Shown one piece after another: positions 55,357 to 64,000 of a DNA stretch of 64,000 nucleotides; within the stretch, counting starts at the first letter, position 1, and every line of letters begins with the position of its first letter. Below the pieces are notes generated by a model. That model saw only the letters and a program-made list of their open reading frames with translations. It searched no databases and had not been told where the DNA came from. Origin of the DNA: Paragorgia papillata. Taxonomy: Eukaryota; Cnidaria; Anthozoa; Scleralcyonacea; Coralliidae. Position numbers and translations under genes: made by a program. The DNA is taken from NCBI GenBank assembly GCA_035771165.1, contig JAWNZC010000372.1, forward strand, positions 1,397,501 through 1,461,500. The letters run 5' to 3'.

Positions 55357-58300
55357 AGTGGTTATCAAAGCTCAGCTAGTCAAGAGGAGCCAAAAGAGTT
55401 TTTTTAGAATGCCCCACTGATTTTCAAAAGATTGATAAAAATGAACCAGTGGGGTTAAATAAAGTTGATGCAGAAACGTTTGCAAAATGTACATGGACTG
55501 CCCGTTTGGGTCTTAGTGATTTGAACAAATGCTGTAGAGCTGATGGATTGTACATCTCGCAAATGACTGCAGTTTCTCTTGAAGAATACATTGCCAACAG
55601 GAATGAATACTGCAAAAGGTATCATAAAGATACTTGCACAGAATGTGCATCATTGATCAGTATAGCATCATATATCTTACAAGAAGGAATTGCGAAAATT
55701 TCGGATGTGTACAAAAGGCAATTTCCCTCTTGCAATTATCAATCTGACAAGGCAGTGAGACGATTGATGCAGTTGCCAGTTGTTATTTTTAAGCAAGAGT
55801 TTCTGTTTGTAATAAAATACAGACCGACGATTAACTACAAGGAGATGATGGCTTGGATTGCAAAGGTGATGCCAGAGAAAGATGTTGAAACGAAGTTAAA
55901 CAAGCAAACCCTCAGATCACTATGTGAATTGGCGTCAACAGAATCAGACAGAAAGTTAATGAGATCTGTGGCCACTTGGGGCATGTCTGCAAAGCAAGCC
56001 AGGAAAACGTACGCCATTAATGACCATGCCATTAAGTTAAACCAAATGAACGAAGCGATGGCCATGGCTAAGGATATACAGTTGTCATCAATGGAGCTTG
56101 CACAGCTTGAAGACACAGCTTTGTTGCAATCGTTGGGTGTATTAGATGTCCCTTCCAGTGAATCAGACACGGACAGTTCTGGAGACGAAAGTGAAAATCT
56201 GGAAAGCAATTCAGATTGTGAGGTGAATTCTTGCGAATCCGGAAATGAAACACTTATTGTTGCACCAAAAGATAAAGGTGAAATTGCAAGTGGGCCTGAT
56301 ACGCATCTTCCCACACCGTCAAATAATCCTGATCAGCTAACATTCAACCTAGATTTGTGTTCTAAAGATGTTGCTACAGCAGCAATTCCCGTACCACGCA
56401 ATGAGACATTGCTGTCCTGGTTAAGAGAAAACAAGTTGAACTGGTTTTCATTCTTTCATGACCTCCAACAATACTTGAAGCATTACGATGAAGAAGTTCT
56501 GAATAAAGTATTGATGGATTTTACAGAATATCTGTATATCTCGGATCTCAGCGATGAAGAGGAGCAATATGTTGAAATGTCTCGTCAGGCATTCCTTGAG
56601 CTCAAGCAAGGGCAACCATTGGTAATCGAAGATGAGGAGGTGTTTTCAGAATCTGACACTGAGAATCAAGTCACTGTCATGCAAGAATTACACTCTCTCA
56701 CAAGTGAATCGGGAAAAGAGTCCATCCGAGCAGCAAGGCGTGCTATTAAACAAAGAGCAAAAAGAACTGCCGCAAAGCAAATAGCATCTCAAAGCATTTT
56801 AAAGAGAAAGATATCCAAGAGGGCAAGTCGTATTATTAAAGCGCACCCGACCATCGGTAAAGATATTGAAGATTTTGTGAAGTCGAAGAGGGTTGGAGCT
56901 GATGCTTGGAGGAGGACAGGTGTCCTTACCTTTGACGGTGCTCGAATTAGAGGAAAAAAGGTTACATATAAAAGAATTCAAAATCATCTACAAGTGAAGT
57001 ATGGATGCAAGATCACCTATGGTACCATTGTCCAGTTATGTGTTATTCGCAGCAAGCGGCGAATCTCAGCTAGAAGATACCGTAGTGTGGCAAAGATAAC
57101 ATGTCGCAAATCTCGGAAGCGTTTTTCAGTCAAGTTGAATGCAGATGCACACTGGAGTAATACATTGTACAAAGGACTGAACTTTGTCAAATTGAAAGAT
57201 GGAAGAGATAAAGTCTTGTTAAATCGAGATGATCAAGCGGGATTCAGGCTAGATACAACTTTCACACACCGACAGGGAAAGTGCATTACAGTCGAGAACA
57301 TGCCCTCACTGACAACAAGGACTGACTCCTTAAATTCATACCCATCCCTTCTTCAGACCACATCCTACCTATTCATGGAGTCAGAAACGACACAAAAGGC
57401 ATGTGTTGGGGTCGTGAAGCTACATTTTACCTTCTCAAAGAACCCAACTCAGCATTGCACAGATCTAGAAATGTTGGAAAGCAAGTTACCCAGTCACCTT
57501 GGTAAGAGATCCATTGAATGTGTAAAAGTAGATGGCGCTGGTGATGAAGGTCCTGGTCACCTGGAAGTGCAATTTCTCTGGACAGAAAGACACATCAAGA
57601 AACAAAGAATGTGTACAATTGTCTCAACAAGGCATAGTGGTGGCTCGTATTTAAACGACGTAGAGCTTATGAATGGATGCATAGCGAAGGCTCATAGTAA
57701 TTTATTTATACCATCAACACTGTCAGGAACTAACTTCAATGAAAGTGGACTCGACAAAACAAGGTTAGCTGAAAATGTAGACATTGCAACAGATGTCTAT
57801 ATTGACAGAGTTAATGAAGCACCGTGTTGTGGAACTACACTGCAGCTTTACAAGGGAGCAAAAGATGAAATGCTTCAGGTAAGAAGGCCTAGTCTTTTAG
57901 TTTTCCTGAGAGGAAAAGTCATGGAGAAATATCAATTAAGAGAAACCAAGCCTAAGCTATACAAGTACTTCGAGAGTGTGTGGAGAGTGCGAAAACAACA
58001 CATGAACAAGAATCTTCCAGAGAATTATGTTTTCATGCTGAATTTGTGTTATCAGGCAGACTGTCCCCATCCGTTGTGTACCAACGAAACCACAAAGAGG
58101 GATTCAGAGTGGTATGAAAATGGGTCGCAGTTAACTTACGTTCCGATACCTATTCCTGACCCGAACAGGCCATGGGGTGGTAATTGTAAAGAATGCGCAA
58201 CCTTGTGCGCTGGACATTACTTGAAGCCCAAAGAGCATGCAGCCTTTGTCAAAGAAAATGGTGATTCCATGTGTATGTACAAGGCCCCGAGTGCAATCAT

Positions 58301-58834
58301 AAAAGAAGAATTCTACAAGTCACTGAAGGAAAACAGAGCGTTGTCGAAGAGTTGGTTGCAGGAAGTTGCCCAAAAGACTCTCCTTTCTTTGGAGGAACTT
58401 AACATGCATGTGGATCATTTGCGATCTACAGCCCAACGAAGAAAGGGGGGTGCTAAGAAGGCAGCTTCAACGAGAAAAGCCAATAAAGCAGAAGGAAACA
58501 AGAAAGCCAGGAAAGCAGTTAGTAAGTATTATTGTGTTTTAGAGGAACTTACAAGTGCAAGGAACTTATTCAAATATTATTTTCTATTCATTTGTCTATA
58601 TATTAAAGTTGTGATAATTTATCTTTTTTCCAGAACCCAATGTCTGGTGTTGGTGTCAAGGCGAAGAGCATGGTGACATGATTCTGTGTGAACGAAAATC
58701 TTGTGCAATTAAATGGTTTCACTTTGGGTGTGTTGGGCTTCTCTTTAGTCCAGCCTTGTCATGGTTTTGCCCAGACTGTAAAGGTGAACAAAATTTACAT
58801 TCAACATAGCTCTTATCTGGTTGATATATATATA

Positions 58835-59035
58835 TATATTGTAAAAAAGAGAGTTCTGCGAAGGCAGTGAAATGCCGAGAATTTGAGGAACGAAATACTG
58901 ACATATCGAGCGGAGCCCTTCTTCAAAGTGTAATGTGTAATATTTTTATTACACTCTGATGAATGGCTCCGCTAGAAACGTCAGTATTTCGTTTCTCAAA
59001 CTCTCGGCAGTTTACAACCTTTTCGCTTTGTGATA
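58835..59035. mobile_element. Inverted-repeat MITE in a TA microsatellite
   Basis: The left arm (CGAAGGCAGTGAAATGCCGA, then GGAACGAAATACTGAC) is mirrored by GTCAGTATTTCG...CTCGGCAGTTTACAACCTTTTCG. A CTGATGA...GAAAC pair lies at 58956-58979 in the right arm. It sits between the two PHD-finger exons. Confidence 0.7.
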
Positions 59036-59339
59036 TATTGTAAACTTGATGTTTCATGTTTTATGATAAATTGATGGTGATTAATGAACTTTGTTCTTTT
59101 TATATATATATTTATATAGTTCAATCTGAACAGTTTTGCCTTTGTAACCAGCCTGAATTTGGTTTAATGTTGGCCGGCGACAATGTCGACTGCAAGATTC
59201 AGTGCTTTCATTTAGCTTGTGTTGGGCTAAAAGATGCGCCAAAAGGGTCCTGGATTTGTCCACAGTGTATTTCGTCTGACACAGTTTTAGCAAAGTAGAC
59301 ATACTTTGGAAATGGCTTTACCTTCTGTAATAAGTAAAA

Positions 59340-59448
59340 GTTAATAATAGCGAGAACGGAGGCTCTTTGTCAGATACATGTACAATGTACATCCTGAGTG
59401 CCATAGGATGTATTTGACTAAGAGCCGACGTTCGAGGTAATTATTAAA
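59340..59448. mobile_element. Short inverted-repeat MITE
   Basis: TTAATAATAGCGAGAACGGA with GGCTCTTTGTCAGATACAT on the left is mirrored by ATGTATTTGACTAAGAGCC...TCGAGGTAATTATTAA on the right. It lies after the stop codon of the PHD-finger gene. Confidence 0.7.
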
Positions 59449-60031
59449 CCACTTTAGTAAATATTTGACATGGTTTTCTAGAACAACATCAGTTTTAATA
59501 CTGAACATGAGAGGTCATTGCGTTTGAACATGCGCATTAGTTTAGTACTACTCCCACATTTTTATTCTAGGTATGAAATAAATTCCTATTCTGACCGACA
59601 CAGTTTGCAAGAAGAGCTTACAGAACCTGATGGATTAGGCACTTATATATTCACGGTTTGTATCTGCTTAAAACTCGGGGGTTTATACAGATACAAACCT
59701 TGAATTAATGATGAGCAAATAACAATTTATCGACCTTTGTTTTCTGGGATGTGTTGGAGATACATCTCTAGGGAGAACAAAAGAAACCAACTCAAATTTT
59801 TACTAAACCTTCACATATTATATTGTTTATTAAAGTTCATTCCAGAAAGCTTATCAGATCTGTATTTTAATATTTAAGACTAGAATTTGTGTTAACCATC
59901 CACGAGTACCGAGGCTTTTAACAGGCAATGCCCACCTATAACGGGTGAAATAGGCGGGGATTAACAATAGGGAATTGTTAAATTCCCCGCTATGTCCCGG
60001 GGGTCGGGCGTAGTTTCAATTGACTAGTGCA

Positions 60032-60867
60032 TTATTCCCATAGAAATCTTCATGCCTTAGAGCAAAACGTGAATGCTGAACTAAAAAATGTAGGCCACTG
60101 GTTAGAGGCTAACAAACTAACTCTAAACATCAGTAAATCCAACTTTGTTATTTTCTACCCCCATCAAAAAAATTTGGACTATGTTCCACAGCTCAAAGTA
60201 TTTGATCATGTTTCCAGGGGAATGTTGCCATTAGAAATGAAAAGCGAAGTGAAGTATCTTGGTCTTCTGATTGATTTTAACTTAACATGGAAATCTCATA
60301 TTGATTATGTTTCACTTAAATTAAGCAGAATTGTTGGAATCATTGCTAGACTTAGACACTTTGTTCCTAAACACACTTTAGAAAGGATTTACTATGCCTT
60401 AGTACATCCCTATCTGAATTATGGTATATCAGTGTGGGGTCAAGCTTGCAAAACACATCTCAATCACCTTCTTGTTCTTCAAAAACGAGTTCTTCGTTTG
60501 ATGAATTTTGCCAATTTTAGAGATCATGTATTTTTTCAATATTGCTTGTAATATGCATGACGTCGTTAATAATAGGTCTCCCATTAATATATCCACATTA
60601 TTTACTAGTATTAGTGATTCTCATAATTATAATACCAGGTGTGCACCGCGTGGTAATCTTTATCAACCTCGATCAAGATTACATATCAAAACCAAGTCGT
60701 TTTTTACAACCGGTGTGAAAGTATGGAATTGTCTGCCACCTTCAATCTGCACTCTTAGTAAATCTGGATTTACTAAGAAATGTAAGAGTATACTTGTTAA
60801 AGTTATTGCATCTTGTGATGATTATGTTGATCTTGTCCAAATTATGCAAACAGTTTCCAAGTTATAA
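60032..60867 (+). pseudogene. LINE-C reverse transcriptase, 3' part
   Basis: The frame resumes with NLHALEQNVNAELKNVGHWL, KYLGLLIDFNLTWKSHI and YYALVHPYLNYGISVWG. A frameshift or small deletion near 60525 leads into the C-terminal end (NYNTRCAPRGNLY, FFTTGVKVWNCLP). The LINE 3' UTR follows to about 60980. Confidence 0.85.
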
Positions 60868-60984
60868 TAGTTGTTTCTCTTATTGAATTTTAATCCAAAT
60901 GTTTTAGATTCTTTATTTTTTACTACTACACGAGTCTTCAAATTCTTTTCTCAAATTCTTTTCTCAAAAAAATAATTAAAAAAT

Positions 60985-61160
60985 CACTCCAGAGTCCGCT
61001 AATTTGCTAATATAGCAGTCAGGTCTGCTATTGTGCTTTTTTGAGTGTTTTTGTAAATATAGTTAATTATGCAACCCCTCACCTCGAATAGCTTGCTAAA
61101 TGTGGGTGGGTTGTTTTGTATGTTGTATTTTTTATATAATAAAAATGATGTTGATGTCAA
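60985..61160. other. AT-rich spacer
   Basis: I see nothing beyond the LINE-C tail and short T-rich runs. Confidence 0.4.
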
Positions 61161-61164
61161 GTAC

Positions 61165-61612
61165 TAGTTGTGAAAATGATGAAGAGCACGAAGAAGAAGA
61201 ATGTGAAGATAATAGTGTACAAGGAAAGAATGGCAAGTTTCAAAGAATAGATGGTAAATTCCTAAAGATCATGAATAGTCTCAATGCAAAGATATGGAAT
61301 GCACATCAATCAAAGGATCCAGATGATTTGACAGGGCTTGTACAGTATCTGCAAATGAACAGAAAATCCTGGGAAAATGCAACAGATCATCATGGACGTT
61401 GCATTTTGCTGTTGAAGAAGAGAATTTGACACTAGTACAGACATTGTTAAATGTAGGTGTTGAACCCCAATATCAAAGAGAGATGTGGGGCAACTCCACT
61501 AACTTTGGCAATTATCAAGGGAAATGAAGAGATTGTCAAATTCCTGTTAGAAAGCTATGCGGAGTTTGATGACAAATTCTACACTTCTCTCCCTGCACCC
61601 AAAGCTGGTTAG
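61165..61612 (+). pseudogene. Ankyrin-repeat remnant
   Basis: An acidic start (SCENDEEHEEEECEDN) leads to DLTGLVQYLQMNRKSWENAT. After a frameshift near 61400 comes an ankyrin unit (LHFAVEEENLTLVQTLLNVG), then after another near 61480 a second (PLTLAIIKGNEEIVKFLLES), ending TSLPAPKAG and a stop. The two units match the ankyrin consensus. The rest of the protein is missing. It runs convergently into, and slightly overlaps, the recombinase pseudogene. Confidence 0.6.
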
Positions 61613-64000
61613 AGGGATGTCCACCATCGAGTCCAAATCTCCTGAGTCGATCATGGGGAGATTCAACTTCACCAGGCAATTCTTGCGTTGTACTCTTGTA
61701 AAAGGATCGGATCTTGTCAAAGATCTTTTTTGGTGGAATTTCACAGAAAAGAGGATTCTCTTGGCAGGAATTCTTTACTTCTTCCATAGAAACTGAACAT
61801 TTTTCAATCTGAGCTGAGAAAATACGTTTCAGTGCCGTTTCTTCCATTAAGGTCCACTGATGTCTTGCATGAGAAAGAGATTCTGCTGGACTCTTGTTGT
61901 TTTTTCCCATTGAATTGCGCATAATTTTCGTGAGTTGTCTGGATGCCTTCACTGCAGATTTTGATTTTGTTTGTAGGAGATAATAGCGATCTGCTGTGGC
62001 TTTTTGGTGTACCATAAGATTGGCCAAATCTTCTCTGATCTCTTTGTTTTGGGATTCAACAGCAGATACAGCAGCTTTTCGGAAGGCAGTAGCACCACCT
62101 GCAGAGGCCTCTTTTCCAAAAACCTTTCCCCAGCAAGAACCAATCTGAGCCCCGATGTGCGAAGAATGCATTCGACACTGAGTCCACGTTAGAAACACTT
62201 TTGCTGTGTCCTCAATATCCACTTCTCCTAGCCTGTTCCTGAAATTGTTGATGAATATTTCCATCCATTTATGGATGTATGATGACAAAACCACATGTGC
62301 TGGGCCATGTGTTGTAAATGTTTTGTGGTCTTTGACTTTGACCACAAAGTCCCCTTCATCATTCTGTGCTTTCTTGAACTCTCCTAAAGTCATGTTTGCT
62401 AACGCGCCCGATCTACTCCCATTATTGATGCAAATGACAGTTAGTAAATAATCACGGACTACTGTATATTCCTTCTGGCTTGGTACTTCGTCAGGAGGGG
62501 CATCTTGAAAGTCACCAAGAAATTTAATAGCTTCTCTTGCTATAGCAGATGAATCGAATTTTTGCACTTGCGTAGGGGTTTTCAGATTCGAAAGGTCGTC
62601 CATTCGCTTCTCCAAGTACCGATTCTTGACCATCTTCCCATATGATTTGCTCCACATCTTCATTTGCTTTAATAAACAGTTGAGTAATATCAACATCAGA
62701 AATCTGAACTTCCTCGCAATTAAGGAATATATAAAATTGAGAAAGAGCGCCAAGATAAGACTTAACAGTGCCAGGTTGTCTGTTCTTTTCAAACGGTGTT
62801 AACCATTTATCCCTTAATGTTTTTTTCCCCATTATATTGGCCAACTTAGGATTTTCAGCGTCGATTGATTTCACCACTAACTGAACTTGCCGTGAACATT
62901 GGATAGCACATCGTTCCTCTTTTCTTCCTCCATCTGGGCCCATAAGCCAACTTTCAAACTTCTTAAATAACTGCGCCTCCGAAGAATTAATACAGTTCAT
63001 GTTTTTCAGCTCAGCAACAAATTCCTCAGTTTCATTTGCAATAACTGCAACTTCTTCAGGAAATAAATAGTCCTCATCATCAGCACCATCGTAGTCGGAA
63101 CCATCATAATCAGGACCATCATAGTTATCCTCAGTATGATCACGAGAATCGTCTTCAAATGCACTTTCTTGACTGCTTGAATCATCTTCTGCTCCTGGTT
63201 TGCTGGTTTGTTTGGATCGACTTTTTCTATTAAACTGTGATGGCTCCCCTTCATCTTTATGTGTACATGAACTTTGTTCCCTACTACTGCTGGATTCTGT
63301 ATCAGAATCATTCCTGAATATACTTGGATGCTCTTCGTATTTCCCCTTTTTTCTGACTTGGCTGGTCTGTTTTCCTTTCTTACCTTCATTACCACTGCTC
63401 TCTTCACTGCTAGCATAAATCGTGTGGTAGATGCTTTTACTTTTAATGCATTTCCTTTTTGTCTGTACTTTCTTTGGCTTAATTTCCTCTTGCATGGAGC
63501 CTGTTTCCCTTCAGCCAGGTTGTCAATAAATAAAGAATTATCACTACTTGTGTTAGATGATTCAGCAGAGGACAAAACAATAACTTCATGGGGCTCAGCT
63601 ACAGCAAGACATTTCTTATAAACTTTGGAACCTCTTTTAAGCTTATGGAAATCAGTTAAATGGTTGTGGATCCTCTTCACCACTGAAAGGCAACCATCCA
63701 TTGGACACATGATGCTCTTTAATGATTGCTTCTTGTCAGAACAATTTCTTTGTTTGCGTAATCCGAACATACTAAGCACATTATTTTAATCCTTCTTATT
63801 CCAGTTGTGGCGTAACCTCATATGACGAGGAAATTGGAAAACAGCAGCAGAACAGGTTGGGAAAGGGCACGTGTGCTTAGATCTAGACTTTCCACTACCA
63901 TTCTTTTTAACATGTTTCTTTCCACTCTTCTGAGCTACTTTACTGTCTGATCCAGCTTCGACATTGCCTCCTTCCATGGCTTCAACATTGCCTCCTTCCA
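61536..64000 (-). pseudogene. Zinc-finger/tyrosine-recombinase gene, broken, runs off right edge
   Basis: Reading leftwards, the order is MEGGNVEA octapeptide repeats at the window edge, then two C2H2-like fingers (CPFPTCSAAVFQFPRHMRLR and CPMDGCLSVVKRIHNHL), a basic and acidic linker, a core-binding domain (SYLGALSQFYIFLN) and a tyrosine-recombinase domain. The recombinase domain has NNGSRSGALANMTL, FRKAAVSA and VHQKATADRYYLL, where Arg and Tyr are plausible catalytic residues. A Myb-like tail (QWTLMEETALKRIF) ends the sense. Lesions are an in-frame TAA at 63788 and frameshifts near 63487 and 62620. It resembles multicopy Crypton-like genes of cnidarians; function and family are inferred. 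Confidence 0.6.

Larger units (their letters stand above)
51765..59298 (+). pseudogene. Putative transposase with two C-terminal PHD fingers, eight exons
   Basis: Exons 51765-51791, 52004-52247, 52896-52926, 53543-53611, 54036-54064, 54535-58521, 58634-58783 and 59120-59298 have GT-AG borders and matching phases. The protein starts MAESWHSEK. Next come a basic coiled coil (VTQIQDDMKEVDLQLTY) and nine 8-residue SDxPxxxx repeats (55141-55356). A long catalytic-looking region follows (LNADAHW, LNRDDQAGFRLDTTF, VDGAGDEGPGHLEVQFLWTE). The protein ends in two PHD fingers (CWCQGEE...WFHFGCVG...WFCPDC and CLCNQPE...CFHLACVG...WICPQC). PHD fingers usually read histone H3 tails. Lesions are a +1 shift in a GTGA repeat near 52070, a TAA at 54790 and a -1 shift at T7 near 55400. 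The family is unrecognised. Confidence 0.72.
51549..60031 (+). mobile_element. 8.5-kb TIR element encoding a double-PHD protein
   Basis: The ends are inverted repeats starting TGCACTAGTCAATTGAAAC, and both are followed by a G/C-rich CCGACCCCCGGG block. The target duplication is TTA (51546-51548 and 60032-60034). Removing the element restores the LINE-C frame. The CACTA inside the first bases recalls the CMC (EnSpm/CACTA) group, but the encoded protein is not one I can assign. It contains at least two smaller repeats (58835-59035, 59340-59448). Confidence 0.85.
42600..60980 (+). mobile_element. LINE-C, split by two nested DNA transposons
   Basis: ORF1 lies at 42633-43826, the endonuclease at 43875-44850, the RT start at 44874-45943, the RT middle at 51328-51548 and the RT end plus C-terminus at 60032-60867. 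Removing the two inserts and one copy of each target duplication makes the RT continuous. The orientation is opposite to that of LINE-D. Frameshifts near 43075, 44735 and 60525 and a TAG at 45795 show it was dead or died independently. Confidence 0.85.

Noticed and set aside
55067..55368. Minus-strand frames with repeated FQRLLVGH and FRGCWLVT
   Set aside because: They are antisense readings of the 24-bp tandem repeat in the PHD-element gene.
51549..60031. Calling the PHD element a CACTA (EnSpm) transposon outright
   Set aside because: The CACTA starts two bases inside the inverted repeat, ATG/CAT flanks are not direct repeats, and the protein core is not recognisably EnSpm.
63006..63480. 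Basic, Met-rich continuation of the minus-strand finger frame
   Set aside because: The acidic DYDG-rich alternative frame carries the family-like sense; this one is out of frame after the shift near 63487.
1..64000. CRISPR arrays, operons, prophage genes
   Set aside because: Introns, LINEs and animal transposon families dominate; no regularly spaced direct repeats with unique spacers are seen.

Overview
The window is eukaryotic and animal. It is AT-rich, with GT-AG introns, APE-type LINEs, hAT and other TIR transposons, tyrosine-recombinase genes and many hairpin MITEs. The transposase families and the SAM-domain gene look like those of anthozoan cnidarians, probably a stony coral; this assignment comes from recognising families, not from a search. 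I see no bacterial operons, CRISPR arrays, rRNA or tRNA genes.

Layout. 1-1270 (-): three exons of a C2H2 zinc-finger gene that runs off the left edge. 1663-9835 (+): a nine-exon, frame-consistent SAM-domain gene of 509 codons, transcribed divergently from the zinc-finger gene; its introns hold at least ten MITEs or foldbacks. 10000-10410: a dense cluster of short palindromes built on AACACG/CGTGTT. 10426-12635: a broken intronless gene of a nuclease-like transposon family. 13257-13680: a LINE 3' scrap. 14540-19690 (-): a two-ORF LINE (LINE-A). 19699-20890 (+): an orphan ORF followed by what looks like the 3' end of an LTR element.

21098-33930 (+) is a decayed multi-exon KDZ/Plavaka-like transposase gene. 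Its introns received LINE-B (-, with a canonical 2A-like motif and an hAT deletion derivative inside its RT) and a tyrosine-recombinase element with an intact 416-codon ORF. A well-formed hammerhead ribozyme motif lies in a TA microsatellite at 31639-31681. 34910-38094 holds two halves of a DUF6589-like protein on opposite strands. 38677-42110 (-) is LINE-D, with an uninterrupted 1045-codon ORF.

The right half is a nest. LINE-C (+, 42600-60980) was cut twice inside its reverse transcriptase. The first cut is by an autonomous hAT (45944-51327), whose intact two-exon gene carries an OTU/vertnin-like domain ahead of the transposase. The second is by an 8.5-kb TIR element (51549-60031) with a TTA target duplication and an eight-exon gene that ends in two PHD fingers; I cannot place this element in a named superfamily. 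At the right edge an ankyrin-repeat remnant (+) meets a broken zinc-finger/tyrosine-recombinase gene (-).

Apart from the SAM gene, and perhaps the zinc-finger gene, everything coding here is or may be derived from mobile DNA. The best candidates for something undescribed are the PHD-finger element, the OTU-hAT fusion, the hammerhead motif and the AACACG palindrome cluster.
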